Shown here piece by piece: positions 36,630-46,644 of a DNA stretch of 64,000 nt. A model generated the notes under the pieces. That model ran no database searches. It saw only the letters and a program-made list of their open reading frames with translations, and had not been told where the DNA came from. The stretch is from Pachyseris speciosa (lineage: Eukaryota; Cnidaria; Anthozoa; Scleractinia; Pachyseridae): assembly GCA_016490735.1 (NCBI GenBank), contig JAEMWC010000258.1, forward strand, positions 450,001 to 514,000, read 5' to 3'. The position numbers were made by a program, and so were the translations under genes. Each line of letters opens with the position of its first letter. Positions within the stretch are counted from its first letter, which is position 1.

Positions 36630-36780
36630 ACCTTTAAGATGGTCGTCAAAAAATACAAAGACGTCTATCATTTGCTGGAGATTCTAGGAGAGGTTAACGA
36701 GGGGATTGTGGACATAAGTAAAGAGACTGGCGTTGAAGTGCCTTACCTCGCCCATACATTGAGACATAAAGTGCGCTTAG
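36630..36780 (+). CDS. Small helical exon, probably the death-fold prodomain of caspase copy B
   Basis: The exon lies between TTTTAACAG and a strong donor GTAAGA. It encodes MVVKKYKDVYHLLEILGEVN and about 27 further residues, predicted to be all helical. Position upstream of a caspase exon on the same strand, with matching intron signals, suggests part of a DED/CARD-type prodomain; the sequence itself is too short for certainty. The first codons may be internal, since the frame stays open back to the acceptor. Confidence 0.45.
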
Positions 36781-37018
36781 GTAAGAAGCCTTAATGTCAG
36801 ACTCACTAAGATGATCGAGAGTCAGGAAAAATAATTGTTTCGTAAACACTTTATCAGACCAGACTTAATGAAGAGGGAACTTTTTCGTCGCACTTGACTT
36901 CCTGAAAGTTTTACGGAGCAACATCGAGGAAATGTACTAACACTTTTAGTTTTTACTGTCGGCTATGTTAACCTTAGACCCTCGGCAACCAAGTTAATGA
37001 TGACTTTTCTTTTATTAG

Positions 37019-37063
37019 GTCCGACACCAGAAACTCTTCGTGATGAAGCCTCTACCCTCCCAG
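37019..37063 (+). CDS. Candidate 45-bp linker exon of caspase copy B
   Basis: Flanked by CTTTTATTAG and GTATGA, 15 codons long, lying between the helical exon and the caspase-domain exon. Plausible as the prodomain-to-p20 linker, but short enough to be chance. Confidence 0.3.
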
Positions 37064-37108
37064 GTATGATAAGGAAAAATAAAATTGAGCATATCCATCT
37101 CAATGTAT

Positions 37109-37378
37109 CTCAATGGAGAGAAGGGTTGGCGTAGTGGTGAGAGCGCTCGCCTTCCACCAATGTGGCCCGGGTTCGATTCCCGGCCTCGGCGGCATAAGTG
37201 GGCTAAGTTTGTTGGTTCTCTACTCTGCTCCGAGAGGTTTTTCTCCGGGTACTCCAGTTTTCCCCTCTCCCCAAAAATCAACATTTCATTTGATTTATAT
37301 AGAGTTGATTTGATTTAGTCTCCCCAATTAGTATAGCATCTGCGCTTGGCTAAATAGATTTGAGACTTAAATAAAGTG

Positions 37379-37437
<59 letters not shown>
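37109..37437 (+). repeat. tRNA-headed SINE, second family, with (ATT)n tail
   Basis: The head carries GTTGGCGTAGTGGTGAGAGC (A-box side) and GGGTTCGATTCC (B box), then a short body with GAGAGGTTTTTCTCCGGGTA, and ends in about 58 bp of ATT repeats. It is inverted relative to the copy at 17170-17385 and lies in an intron of the caspase B locus. Confidence 0.85.
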
Positions 37438-37837
37438 GTAAATTTTAACTTTATTTGCTAACATAACTAAGTACGATTGTCCCGGTAAGTGTGGTCCTGA
37501 GAAGGACTGTTTGTGATGGCATTGACTGACGTTTCGACAACTTGAGCGGAAGTCATCATCAGAGCCAAGCGGTTTAACGTCAGTAGGTATTAGGTATCAA
37601 CAACAGAAACAATAGGCAAACAGACTAACAATACACCTGTGGACATTTGATTAACAAAGACGGATCGTAACGCACCAATCACGGTTTACAGTCTTCACAG
37701 CCAATAACATCACGGCTTAACTGACAGACGGCCAATAACATCACGACTTCGTTGACCAATCAAATAAAAGACCAGGGTACTTATACCATCTACTGACGTT
37801 ACACAAAAGCAGAGTGTATTTTTATCTTAATCCACAG

Positions 37838-38479
37838 ATGCACCTCTCTGTCAGTTGAGTCGCTATGAACTGAACAAGCGTCCCCGTGGATACTGTGTCA
37901 TCAACAACAACTTTAAGAAGTCCAAGAAAGGAACGTGCCCGATCGTGATGGAACCCTTGAAGACGAAAAAAGCCTTAAAGCTCTCTTCAGTTCAATGTGA
38001 TTATCCGTAGAGATTTGGATGAGCACGAGGTAGAGAAAGTGGCCAAAGAGTACGGAAGCAAAACTCACGACATGTTTGACGCGTTTTTTCTGATTGTGAT
38101 GTCACATGGCGGAGACCGAGATTGCATTCTGGGCGTTGATGGAAGAGAAACCAAAGTTAGAAATCTAATGGTCGAGTTTCAAGTAAACAAATGTCCATCA
38201 CTGAAAGGAAAGCCAAAAGTGTTTTTCATCCAGACCTGCAGAGGCCTTATCGATCATTCCACTAAAACATTCCATTCTTCATTTGGCAATACCAACAGCC
38301 CACCTGCGGCATTTAAGCTATCTCCAGCCGACAGCCAATCGTGCACTCGTCCATTCTCGCCTGACTCCAACCTTCCAAGAAGCGTGTTTCCTCCAGAGGC
38401 TGACTTCCTGTTGGCATTTGCGACCGTGCCAGGTTACGTAGCCTTCCGCTCCCCGGACTCCGGTAGCTTCTTTATACAG
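37838..38479 (+). pseudogene. Caspase p20/linker exon, copy B, catalytic residues kept but frame broken
   Basis: After the acceptor TAATCCACAG the frame starts LCQLSRYELNKRPRGYCVIN, the p20 start. It then needs two frame changes (near 37937 and near 37998) before the long frame with FFLIVMSHGGDRDCILGVDG, holding the catalytic His (about 38105), and FFIQTCRG with the catalytic Cys (38237-38239; QTCRG instead of the common QACRG). The linker and start of p10 follow (FPPEADFLLAFATVPGYVAF), and the exon ends SFFIQ at a GTAAGT donor (38480). Caspases are cysteine proteases of apoptosis and immunity. The expected next exon is not seen before the L1 insertion, nor recognised beyond it. Sequencing error cannot be excluded for the frameshifts. 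Confidence 0.75.
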
Positions 38480-38772
38480 GTAAGTTGGTTTCTGTTACTT
38501 TACTCCTTTCGCTTTGAGGACAAAATATAAGAGAATCAATATGTTGACGGCTATAAAGGTCTTACAAAGGCCTAGAACGTCCTAAGTAGAAACCACAGAC
38601 ACCAAACTACAAGAAAACCGACTTGATAATGCAAAATAAACGCCAAGGGTGGGGAAACGCGTGCGACGCGTTAGAAAAAGTTACTAGGCAGATTGAGCAA
38701 AGACAACGCAACGTCAAATGAGAACCTGAAAGCGAGCGGAAAAGACTGAATTCGACTTTCGGTCCTCAATTT

Positions 38773-38786
38773 GCTTCTCTGCACTT
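38773..38786. repeat. L1 target-site duplication, 3' side
   Basis: GCTTCTCTGCACTT, repeated exactly at 61249-61262, next to the poly-A tail of the minus-strand L1 (plus-strand T run 38785-38808). Confidence 0.85.
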
Positions 38787-38871
38787 TTTTTTTTATTTTT
38801 TTTTAATTAAAGCATTTCCTACGTTTACATACAAAATAAAAAATTAAGAAAGAGAAAAACACACCCACACG

Positions 38872-38927
<56 letters not shown>

Positions 38928-39024
38928 GTACAAACAAAAGAATACAAAGCTAAACAAAGCTATTACAGCAATGCAGTTACTTAGTATGTAAATTACAATG
39001 ACATCATTTTAATTAATTATAACA

Positions 39025-39200
39025 TCACTTATTCGTAAAAACGCTTATTAACTTTTCCCACTTTCTAAAATGATTGTTTAATTTGTCTCTTTTCCTGGCA
39101 ATATGGAGTTCGATGTTGTAAATACGCCTTGTCCTGGCTATAAAACCTTGAAGAGAAGGTATACCATTCTGGTATTTCCGAGAGTAAATATAAAACTTAC
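39025..39200 (-). pseudogene. L1 ORF2, last C-terminal segment
   Basis: Minus-strand frame beginning GKFYIYSRKYQNG and ending SVFTNK before the stop at 39025. It is the continuation of ORF2 from 56457: removing the Polinton and one CCAGAA copy leaves the reading frame open across the join. The ATG of the longer frame starting at 39237 lies within Polinton sequence and is spurious. Confidence 0.85.
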
Positions 39201-39206
39201 CCAGAA
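39201..39206. repeat. Polinton target-site duplication, left (CCAGAA)
   Basis: CCAGAA immediately before the AG that begins the element; the identical hexamer follows the right end at 56451-56456. Six-base duplications are a Polinton hallmark. Confidence 0.95.
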
Positions 39207-39407
39207 AGTAGTATAGTGTTTGGGGGTACCAGATCAAAAATTAATTTAGGGGGGTGTTTTAGCAAAATGATCTCGGATTTTGGAAAAACTATAGTTATTT
39301 TAAAACGCGTGACTTTCTCGGAAAACCACCAAGCGTGACATTCTCGGAAAAAACAGGAAATGAGTCATCACCTATAGCTATTATTTCTCACGTGGAACCA
39401 TCCGATG
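39207..39407 (+). repeat. Polinton left terminal inverted repeat
   Basis: 201 bp matching the complement of 56250-56450 with only a few substitutions and one-base indels. It contains a direct repeat of GCGTGAC(T/A)TTCTCGGAAAA (about 39307 and 39333). Confidence 0.95.
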
Positions 39408-39444
39408 GTTACATAAAAATAAAATCTCATATAATAGTATAGAA

Positions 39445-40008
39445 ATGAGTTGTAATTCAGTAATTCACAATGAATTGAAAAATATGGGAGAATTGTCATG
39501 TTATTTTTGTGATCAGCTATTGGTCAAAGTTGTTAAAAGTGTGAAAGCACCTTGCTGTGATAATCAGAAAATGTTTAACGATGATGGTGAAAATGTTTGT
39601 CTGAATTGTGGTTCAGTCCACAGCTATGACTATTGTAAAGAGTACGTTGACTTTCATAATAATATGTATAAAATAAAGCGAAAATCTGTATATCACCGGA
39701 AGTATCATATTGAAAATGTAATAAATAAAATACGTTGTAAGAATGGACTTCAAATTTCTGTAAAAGATAAGGGTAAAATATTGAAAATATTCGAAGAGAT
39801 AGACACTGTCCTTCCTTTGGTGAATAAGAATCGTAAAAGGATGATAAGTACGAAATTTATGCTTAAGCAAATATTTTTAATGCTTGGTCTTCCATTTGAG
39901 AATATAAAGGTTACTAGATCAAAAAAGACGCTTGGATTTTATGATCAATATTGGGTTGAGATTCTATTGTTGAGATTTGATAAGATTATTCGTATTATCA
40001 AGCAGTGA
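39445..40008 (+). CDS. Zinc-ribbon protein, VLTF3/TFIIB-like transcription factor candidate
   Basis: 187 residues. Cysteines at 19, 22, 37, 38, 52 and 55 form ribbon-type pairs (CYFC, CC, CLNCG); CLNCGSVHSYDY resembles the second knuckle of TFIIB and of the poxvirus/NCLDV late transcription factor VLTF3. YHRKYHIENVINKI (residues 83-96) resembles the basic Y-x-R-x-x-H block of VLTF3-like proteins, and the C-terminal RKRMISTKFMLKQIF segment is one I associate with cnidarian Polinton relatives. Likely role: transcription initiation on the element's own promoters. It overlaps the convergent membrane-protein gene by 45 bp. Its start context (TATAGAAATG) lacks the TATATG of the virion genes, so it may be an early gene. 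Confidence 0.6.
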   Translation: MSCNSVIHNELKNMGELSCYFCDQLLVKVVKSVKAPCCDNQKMFNDDGENVCLNCGSVHSYDYCKEYVDFHNNMYKIKRKSVYHRKYHIENVINKIRCKNGLQISVKDKGKILKIFEEIDTVLPLVNKNRKRMISTKFMLKQIFLMLGLPFENIKVTRSKKTLGFYDQYWVEILLLRFDKIIRIIKQ

Positions 40009-40482
40009 ATTTTTCATCATATTTCTTAGGTAATTATCAATAATTGGACTATTGTCAGTCACATAATCATCGATATTCTTCATTGAGATTTGTATACTTG
40101 AAGCATCAAAATCACCACTTCTCAACTTGTCTTTTATTGAATTGAGTAGATGTTGATAGCTTTGATAAGCATATGTGCAATTTTGGATTTTCAAATCTAG
40201 GTTTTTATGCTTCATCCACCCTTGTATCAAAAGTGCTGCTGTACTGATGGCTACCAAACTAACACCACCTGTTGCCACACTTGTGGAGAGACCCCCAGTT
40301 GCAAAGATGATGGACAAGGAATTCCCCAGTAATTTCCATTTTTTAAACCGTTTAACCGCCTGTTTATGAGCCCAACACTTTCTGTGATATGTTCGGTAAT
40401 AGGATTTTAATTCATTTACCTGATCTTCTGTTAATTCACCTGAAATATGGTTCCAGCTGAATATGCTTTTTCGCTCTTTCAT
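39964..40482 (-). CDS. Two-helix membrane protein, unrecognised (SLATT-like topology)
   Basis: 172 residues, starting in TATATATG (ATG 40482). The middle (about residues 50-88) holds two hydrophobic stretches, LGNSLSIIFATGG and VSLVAISTAALLIQG, separated by small residues, followed by a charged helical C-terminus (HLLNSIKDKLRSGDFD). A two-TM hairpin followed by soluble helices recalls SLATT-domain proteins, known in prokaryotic conflict systems, but I see no decisive motif. It follows the PLA2-like gene by 9 bp on the same strand. Possible roles are membrane remodelling or release; unproven. Confidence 0.55.
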   Translation of the reverse strand: MKERKSIFSWNHISGELTEDQVNELKSYYRTYHRKCWAHKQAVKRFKKWKLLGNSLSIIFATGGLSTSVATGGVSLVAISTAALLIQGWMKHKNLDLKIQNCTYAYQSYQHLLNSIKDKLRSGDFDASSIQISMKNIDDYVTDNSPIIDNYLRNMMKNSLLDNTNNLIKSQQ

Positions 40483-40491
40483 ATATATCTT

Positions 40492-40914
40492 TTATATAAT
40501 AATTCTATTGAATATGCAATAAAGTATTCCAGATATCTGGCCGCATAATGGAGATCTTTTTCTTCGCTTTGGTGTAAGGTACTTAGGTATAGCATAACTA
40601 TATCCACGGTCTAATGAATAACTGTTATAAAATCTTCCATACGCATCATGAAGTATACCATGTGTTTGTAATGCATCAATCCATCCAAGTGTATGTTCCA
40701 AGAAATATGTCAAGCACCCATTTCCAGGACCAATAAGTCCAATATCATTGTGAGTATTTAAAATATTGTTCATTGAAATTTTTACATTAAAATGCTTGTG
40801 ATACAGATATTGGTATACCAAAGCTGATTTTAAAATTGCATCATCGACTTGGATAAATTGTTTTTTTGTTTCATCAAAAAAGAATTCAACATATTTGATT
40901 GCTTCTTCTATCAT
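40492..40914 (-). CDS. Phospholipase-A2-like protein candidate
   Basis: 140 residues. GLIGPGNG matches the Ca2+-binding GPGN loop of parvovirus-type and related PLA2 domains, and 24 residues later HGILHDAYGRFYN supplies the His-Asp dyad at the spacing expected for the family, though the usual HDxxY is here HDxY. PLA2 domains occur in parvovirus capsids and in some Polinton-related elements, where they serve membrane escape during entry; that role is inferred. A basic cluster (PKRRKR) and a hydrophobic C-terminus follow. The start codon overlaps the stop of the upstream LamG-type gene (ATGA), implying co-expression. An unrelated fold remains possible. Confidence 0.45.
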   Translation of the reverse strand: MIEEAIKYVEFFFDETKKQFIQVDDAILKSALVYQYLYHKHFNVKISMNNILNTHNDIGLIGPGNGCLTYFLEHTLGWIDALQTHGILHDAYGRFYNSYSLDRGYSYAIPKYLTPKRRKRSPLCGQISGILYCIFNRIII

Positions 40915-41940
40915 ATATTATATCGTTGTATTAAAATTTGATGATGATCCAAAATTGTTTTTTCATCTAACATGAAATCCAAGTACACACAGAAAAAAAT
41001 AACACTACCGTCAAGAGGTGCGATAGAGCTTGGATTCAAATCACCGAAAGTCATTTGTGTGCTACCAGTTCTGTTAGCCGCTGTAAAATCTGCCATATGT
41101 TTTCCATTCCAATAGATCTTGCTGGTATTGGTATTTGGAGAAGATAAATTATCCCAATGAACGGACAAGCAGTGCCAAACATTAATCTGCCCCAAGTCAT
41201 TTGAGGAATAATCTGATATCTTTCTGACGTTCTGTATGGATGCATCAGGACCGAAATACACACAATTCTTTTCATCAACACCACTTATAACTAAATTTGA
41301 ACCATTGTAATAGCTGACAAACTTATCATAACCTCCATTATCATGACCAAAAAGCCCATTTTTCCATGGATTTCCACCTGTATTTGAATTTAATTTATAA
41401 ACAATGAAGATATTAACAACATCATTATTTAAATTGATTTGACTTATCATTCTCTGTGATCCATTAAAGTCTAAATAATAACGACCATTATGCTTATTAG
41501 CTTTGGTACAAACAGTGGGTCTTATGTTTAAAGTTGATTGTGTTGCATTATTTTCTTCATTCGAGAGATCGTACAATGTTTCAACTTTTCTGTCTGCATT
41601 CATATCTAAAAAATTATTATTCGCTCTGTCGATTTGATAAGTACATTTAGAGTATAATCTGATGAATTCAGAAACCCATAAATCCAAAAAACTATCTCTG
41701 ACAATATCTGAAACTTGTGATTTGATTACAACATGATCAGAATCATTGCCTGCTTTTACATTAGTCAAATGTTTGTTTCCAAGATCATAGTGACCATCTT
41801 GTGTTAATGTAAAACCAATTCCTTTATCACCTTTATCACCTTTAGGACCAATTGCACCAGCATCACCTCTATCACCTTTTGGGCCTCTTTCACCAGTTCT
41901 TGTATTGTCTTGATTTTGTGGAGAATTAAAAAACTCCCAT
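40911..41940 (-). pseudogene. Collagen-stalk fibre with LamG/concanavalin-like head; N-terminal frameshift
   Basis: The ATG at 41940 shares start context and first residues with the long fibre gene (46401). After three codons a T run carries one extra base, which puts a stop in the ATG frame; the shifted frame then continues through Gly-X-Y collagen-like repeats into the 285-residue frame ending at 40911. The head (about residues 60-285 of that frame) has features of a LamG/pentraxin-type jelly roll: YYLDFNGSQRM, NIFIVYKLN, WHCLSVHWDN, KIYWNGKHMADF. A collagen-like stalk plus lectin-type head suggests receptor binding on the virion. The homopolymer change could also be a sequencing error. Confidence 0.65.
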
Positions 41941-41957
41941 TATAATATTATTTTAGA

Positions 41958-44900
41958 TTAATTCATGACCACTTCAAGTGTGAATGCTGTATCAAATGCT
42001 CCACTATTGGGATGTGAATAGTCAATTATAAAATAGCCTCTCGATAATGATTTATTGATGTCAACCGTTGTGATGTTTCTACCCACAGCACCATGTCTGT
42101 ATTCAAAAATTGTTGCTGGTAATGGCAATGTCCAAGCACCTTCATTCTTTTTCTTGAAGTAGAATATTCCGGGTTTTGTTCCTTGTATTACATACATATT
42201 CTTAATATGAAAGTTATTGTTGTGAATAACTAAAAATTCAGAGCCATTTATCAATACAGGCTTTAAAACATTCTTATTATGTCCTTGTTTGGCTTTGACA
42301 AAGCAATTTAAATATTGTATTTGACCGATTATTCCATTCCCATTCAAATTTAGATCACCTCCTAATTTCGGCCTGTAAAGAGCAAATCCTCCGAGATCGA
42401 AAGCTGTTTCCATAATTACACCTGTAACGCTTGAACGAAATAGATTCAAACTATTATTATGAATTCTATAGCCATTCAGATTTAAATCACCACCAAGTTT
42501 AGCCTCTTTTATTAAATAGCTGTTCATATTAATATTATTTAGCATTGTCAATTCACCATTGTCTCCACCAAACAACCAATTTTCATTTTCTTTCACATCA
42601 AAACCATTCAAATCTAAATCAGTTTGTAATTGTATTGTTTCATTCACGATTTTATAAGCTTCAGTGAAGTCGTAAACACTTGATGGAACGTCTACAGCTT
42701 CAAAATCAATACCATATGCAACACAATGAACTTTGTACTTATTTGGATAAGTTGGGTTAGCATTAATATGAATCGTACAATATAAATATTCAGGTGGTGA
42801 ACTTGCTGATGGTTTTTCAATCCATAATAAATATCTCGAATGATCTTCATTTCTGTTGTCAAATTTTCTCCCTACAGTTTTATGAATTGTAATTCCACCA
42901 GTTGCACTGAATGTTACACTACTAAGATTCATTCCTTCATAATCAGGAAATAGCCATTCAAGAATGAAAGTGTATTTTCCATCTTTTATTGTGTACATAT
43001 TAAATCCAATTCTAGCTCTGTAAATATGATTAGCTTCTTTATTGAAGTCTACATCAATTACCTTTTTTGAAATCAAATGTGGTGACCGAGGTAAATTGAC
43101 ATATCCATTAACTTTCAAGCCATATTCAGTACTAACTTCATCGATATGATTCATCAAATATTTTAAAGCATTCTTTGGATGAGAAGCAGATGAAATATGA
43201 CTTTTTTCTAATTGATCTAAATTTACGGCATCGGTTTTATTTGTTCCTTCTTTTAAGTTAATGATTTTATGCCCTCCAAGTTTCATATCCGCTGCCATCG
43301 CATTTGTTCCATTCAATAATAAAGCGTTTGCTCTCATAACTACTCCAGCTCGATTTAAAACTCTGAAGTTCACTGCATCAGTTTCATTCGACGGGTCCGC
43401 TAAATTCGTCACTCTATTTCCACCCATTGACAAATTTCCTGTCATCACAACGCTTCCATCTTTTTTCACAAAGCATTAACATGAATCGTACAATATAAAT
43501 ATTCAGGTGGTGAACTTGCTGATGGTTTTTCAATCCATAATAAATATCTCGAATGATCTTCATTTCTGTTGTCAAATTTTCTCCCTACAGTTTTATGAAT
43601 TGTAATTCCACCAGTTGCACTGAATGTTACACTACTAAGATTCATTCCTTCATAATCAGGAAATAGCCATTCAAGAATGAAAGTGTATTTTCCATCTTTT
43701 ATTGTGTACATATTAAATCCAATTCTAGCTCTGTAAATATGATTAGCTTCTTTATTGAAGTCTACATCAATTACCTTTTTTGAAATCAAATGTGGTGACC
43801 GAGGTAAATTGACATATCCATTAACTTTCAAGCCATATTCAGTACTAACTTCATCGATATCATTCATCAAATATTTTAAAGCATTCTTTGGATGAGAAGC
43901 AGATGAAATATGACTTTTTTCTAATTGATCTAAATTTACGGCATCGGTTTTATTTGTTCCTTCTTTTAAGTTAATGATTTTATGCCCTCCAAGTTTCATA
44001 TCCGCTGCCATCGCATTTGTTCCATTCAATAATAAAGCGTTTGCTCTCATAACTACTCCAGCTCGATTTAAAACTCTGAAGTTCACTGCATCAGTTTCAT
44101 TCGACGGGTCCGCTAAATTCGTCACTCTATTTCCACCCATTGACAAATTTCCTGTCATCACAACGCTTCCATCTTTTTTCACAAAGTTAGAATTAACATA
44201 TGTTTTATCCGCTTTATGTGTCGACAGATGTATGACAGCATCATCAACGAATTTTTTATTTGCAGCATCATCATCTAATATAGGGCGTGCAACATTGACT
44301 ATTCTATGAAAACTCATTTTAAGCTCACGATCAAATACAATTCTTCCTTCTTCTATTTCATAAGGTGGGTCATGAACAAAGTAAGACAAATTGGTGTGAT
44401 AGCCATAGGTCCCATAAACGATGATATGTGTTTTGGTGTTAGACGCAGGAGCTGTGCTGGAAAGTTCCACCTGTATTGCCGCTTGACCACCACTGGTTTT
44501 TTCGATTCGGAAAAGCTTCTTCATATAACCATCAACGTGTGTAGTTTGGGGAAAAGGTTTTTGAAACGGCTGTCCCGCATCGCGCATGTTAATTGTTGGA
44601 AGGGTTAAATCGATTGTTGCACTTCTTGGGTCTGATGGTGAGTAAAACTCAGTAACAAATGTGTACTGTCCATTACTCAAGGATGAAACATCAAAACGAA
44701 TTTTGGATGTAAAGTTACCACTATGTGAAATGATAAAAGACAATGAGGACTTATTCATGTGATATGGTGATCTGTCAAAATTCTCAATTTGAAGGTTTGT
44801 TGCATCACTAACTATAGAAGACTTGGATATATCTTTCAACAGAAAAGCGAAGGGGTTTTGCTGAATACCTGATGCTGAAAAAACAAGGTCATCAACATAC

Positions 44901-46401
44901 TTTTTGTTAACTGCGTTGCTTCTGGGGTGTTATTGTCGACATCTTTTAAATTCTGAATTGTGTACCCATCCATATCAAGATCTCCCTCAGCTGGATCTGT
45001 TCCATCCCGTTTCAGACAGCTTGCAATTTGAGAGTCAACATAAGACTTGTTTGTGGCGTCTAATATATCAACGGGATATTTCATGTTTTTGACAATATTA
45101 CGTCCCATGTCCAGATCAGCAGCCATCGGGTTTGTTCCATCCAATAATAATGTGTTTGTCCTGATACTTAGTATATTTCGTTGTACATAACCTAAATTAA
45201 CCGCATCATAAGTACTAACTCGAGATGATGAACTAGGGAATGGTATACCACTGATTCTGTTGCCACTCATGTTCAGATTACCAGTCATTGCAACACTTCC
45301 ATCTTTTTTTACATATGGAGACATGTCAATATTTGGGGTATGATCATCAACATATTTTTTGTTAGCAGCATCTTTATCATCAGTTGGAGCCGTAAGATTT
45401 ATAATTTTATGGTCATCAATATCAAGGTTTGCAGACATTTTATTGGTTCCATATACATCCAAAAAATTGATGTTCACATAGTTTCTGTTGACAGCGTCTT
45501 GTGGGTTTGATGGAATGTCATTAAGGTTCATGATTCTATTATTTTTCATGCCAATATCACCACCGAATACAACATTGCCGTTTTCAATTTCATACACTGG
45601 GTCGTGAATATGTGATAAAATGATATTAGAAAATCCATAAACACCATAAACTATGACATGATGTTTGGCATTATTTGATAAATATGGTGAGATCAACAAT
45701 AATTCCATTGATGTAGCTCCTTGACTTGTTTTTTCAATGAAAAATATTCTCTTAAGATAACCATCAACAAGATGAGTCTTTGGAAATGCTCTTTTTATTG
45801 AATCCTTTCTTTCAATTAAATTTGATGACAAAACATCATCATCAACTGTTGCATTGTTTGGATTACCATCAGTATAAAACTCAACAACTAAAGTGTACTT
45901 TGAAACTTCCAATTTTGTCAGATCAAAACGAAGAACAGTTGTAAGACCAGCAGAAGGAATCACAAAAGACAATAATTTTTTATTGATATTGTATGGGCTT
46001 TTATTATAGTCTTCTAATTGTAGATTATTCGCATTTCTGATAATGGTTGTTTTTGATATATCTTCAAGAAGAAATTTAAATGGATTTTCCCTTGTTCCTT
46101 CAATTGATAAAACAGAATCGTTTACGTATCTCATGTTAACAGCATCTTTGTTAGAAGTTGGGTCTGCTACATTACTAATTTTTTTGTTTTCAATGTCATA
46201 ATTACCATCTTGTGTTAATTTGAATCCATCACCTTTGGGACCAACAGCTCCAGTAGCTCCTTGTGGACCAATTGCACCTGTATTACCTTTTAGACCTCTA
46301 TCACCTTTTTCACCTTTGGGACCAATTGGACCAGCTGGGCCTCTTTCACCAGTTCCAGTTTTTGTTTTATCTTGATTTATTGGAGCATTAAAAGCACCCA
46401 T
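41958..46401 (-). pseudogene. Long fibre-like gene, broken by a frameshift and a 713-bp tandem duplication
   Basis: The start at 46401 (TTATATGG, two TCTAA upstream) is followed by collagen-like GPxG/GEKGDRG repeats, then many tail-fibre-type units of the form GNLxMxGNRIxxLxxP...DAVNxxYVxxxI, alternating with larger domains (for example SLSFIISHSGNFTSKIRFDV). These units match shaft repeats of phage tail fibres and Polinton fibres that form beta-helical trimers. The frame shifts near 44925, just before a conserved KKYVDD-type unit, and again at a tandem duplication (42760-43472 and 43473-44186). The resulting frames start at non-ATG codons, so they are pieces of one gene of about 1,200 to 1,480 codons. 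The C-terminal domain (about 42000-42300) may be the receptor-binding head. Confidence 0.75.
42760..44185. repeat. 713-bp tandem duplication inside the fibre gene
   Basis: 42760-43472 and 43473-44185 are nearly identical (differences include T/C near 42767/43480 and G/C near 43148/43861). 713 is not a multiple of three, so the duplication itself breaks the frame. High identity implies a recent event, after or during decay, or an assembly artefact. Confidence 0.9.
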
Positions 46402-46439
46402 ATAATATTAGATTAGATAACACAGTGAAGTTTGTTCTA

Positions 46440-46628
46440 TCAATTACCATTGTTACCATTGTCACCATTGTTGTCATTGTTGTCATTGTTGTCATTGTTG
46501 TCATTGTTGTCATTGTTACCATTGTCACCATTGTTGCCATTATTGCCATTGTTGCCATTGTTATTTTTTTTACCTTTTGGAGGAATCATTTCATATATAT
46601 TTGGATAAGGATTGTTGAATGTTGCCAT
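46440..46628 (-). CDS. Small Asn/Gly-repeat protein
   Basis: ATG at 46628 in TTATATGG with an upstream TCTAA, then MATFNNPYPNIYEMIPPKGKK and a tail of NNG, NND and NGD triplets up to the stop at 46440. The DNA behind the tail is a run of TTG, TCA and CCA-like triplets, so the tail probably grew by slippage. The N-terminus resembles the start of the fibre proteins (MGAFN...), suggesting a stalkless relative or a spacer protein. Function unknown. Confidence 0.55.
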   Translation of the reverse strand: MATFNNPYPNIYEMIPPKGKKNNNGNNGNNGNNGDNGNNDNNDNNDNNDNNDNNGDNGNNGN

Positions 46629-46644
46629 ATAATATTGGATTAGA

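Noticed and set aside
37113..37318. Small protein frames in two frames
   Set aside because: They lie wholly inside a tRNA-headed SINE, and equivalents occur in the inverted copy at 17170-17385.
39445..40008. The left-end zinc protein as the missing integrase (HHCC domain)
   Set aside because: There is no DDE core, and the cysteines are spaced as a ribbon (CxxC, CC, CxxCG) rather than HHCC; the protein is also too short.
43261..44608. Plus-strand frames opposite the fibre gene
   Set aside because: They mirror the minus-strand repeats, appear in duplicate because of the 713-bp duplication, and have no start motif.
46425..46643. Plus-strand frame rich in Ile/Val
   Set aside because: Shadow of the Asn/Gly triplet-repeat gene on the minus strand.
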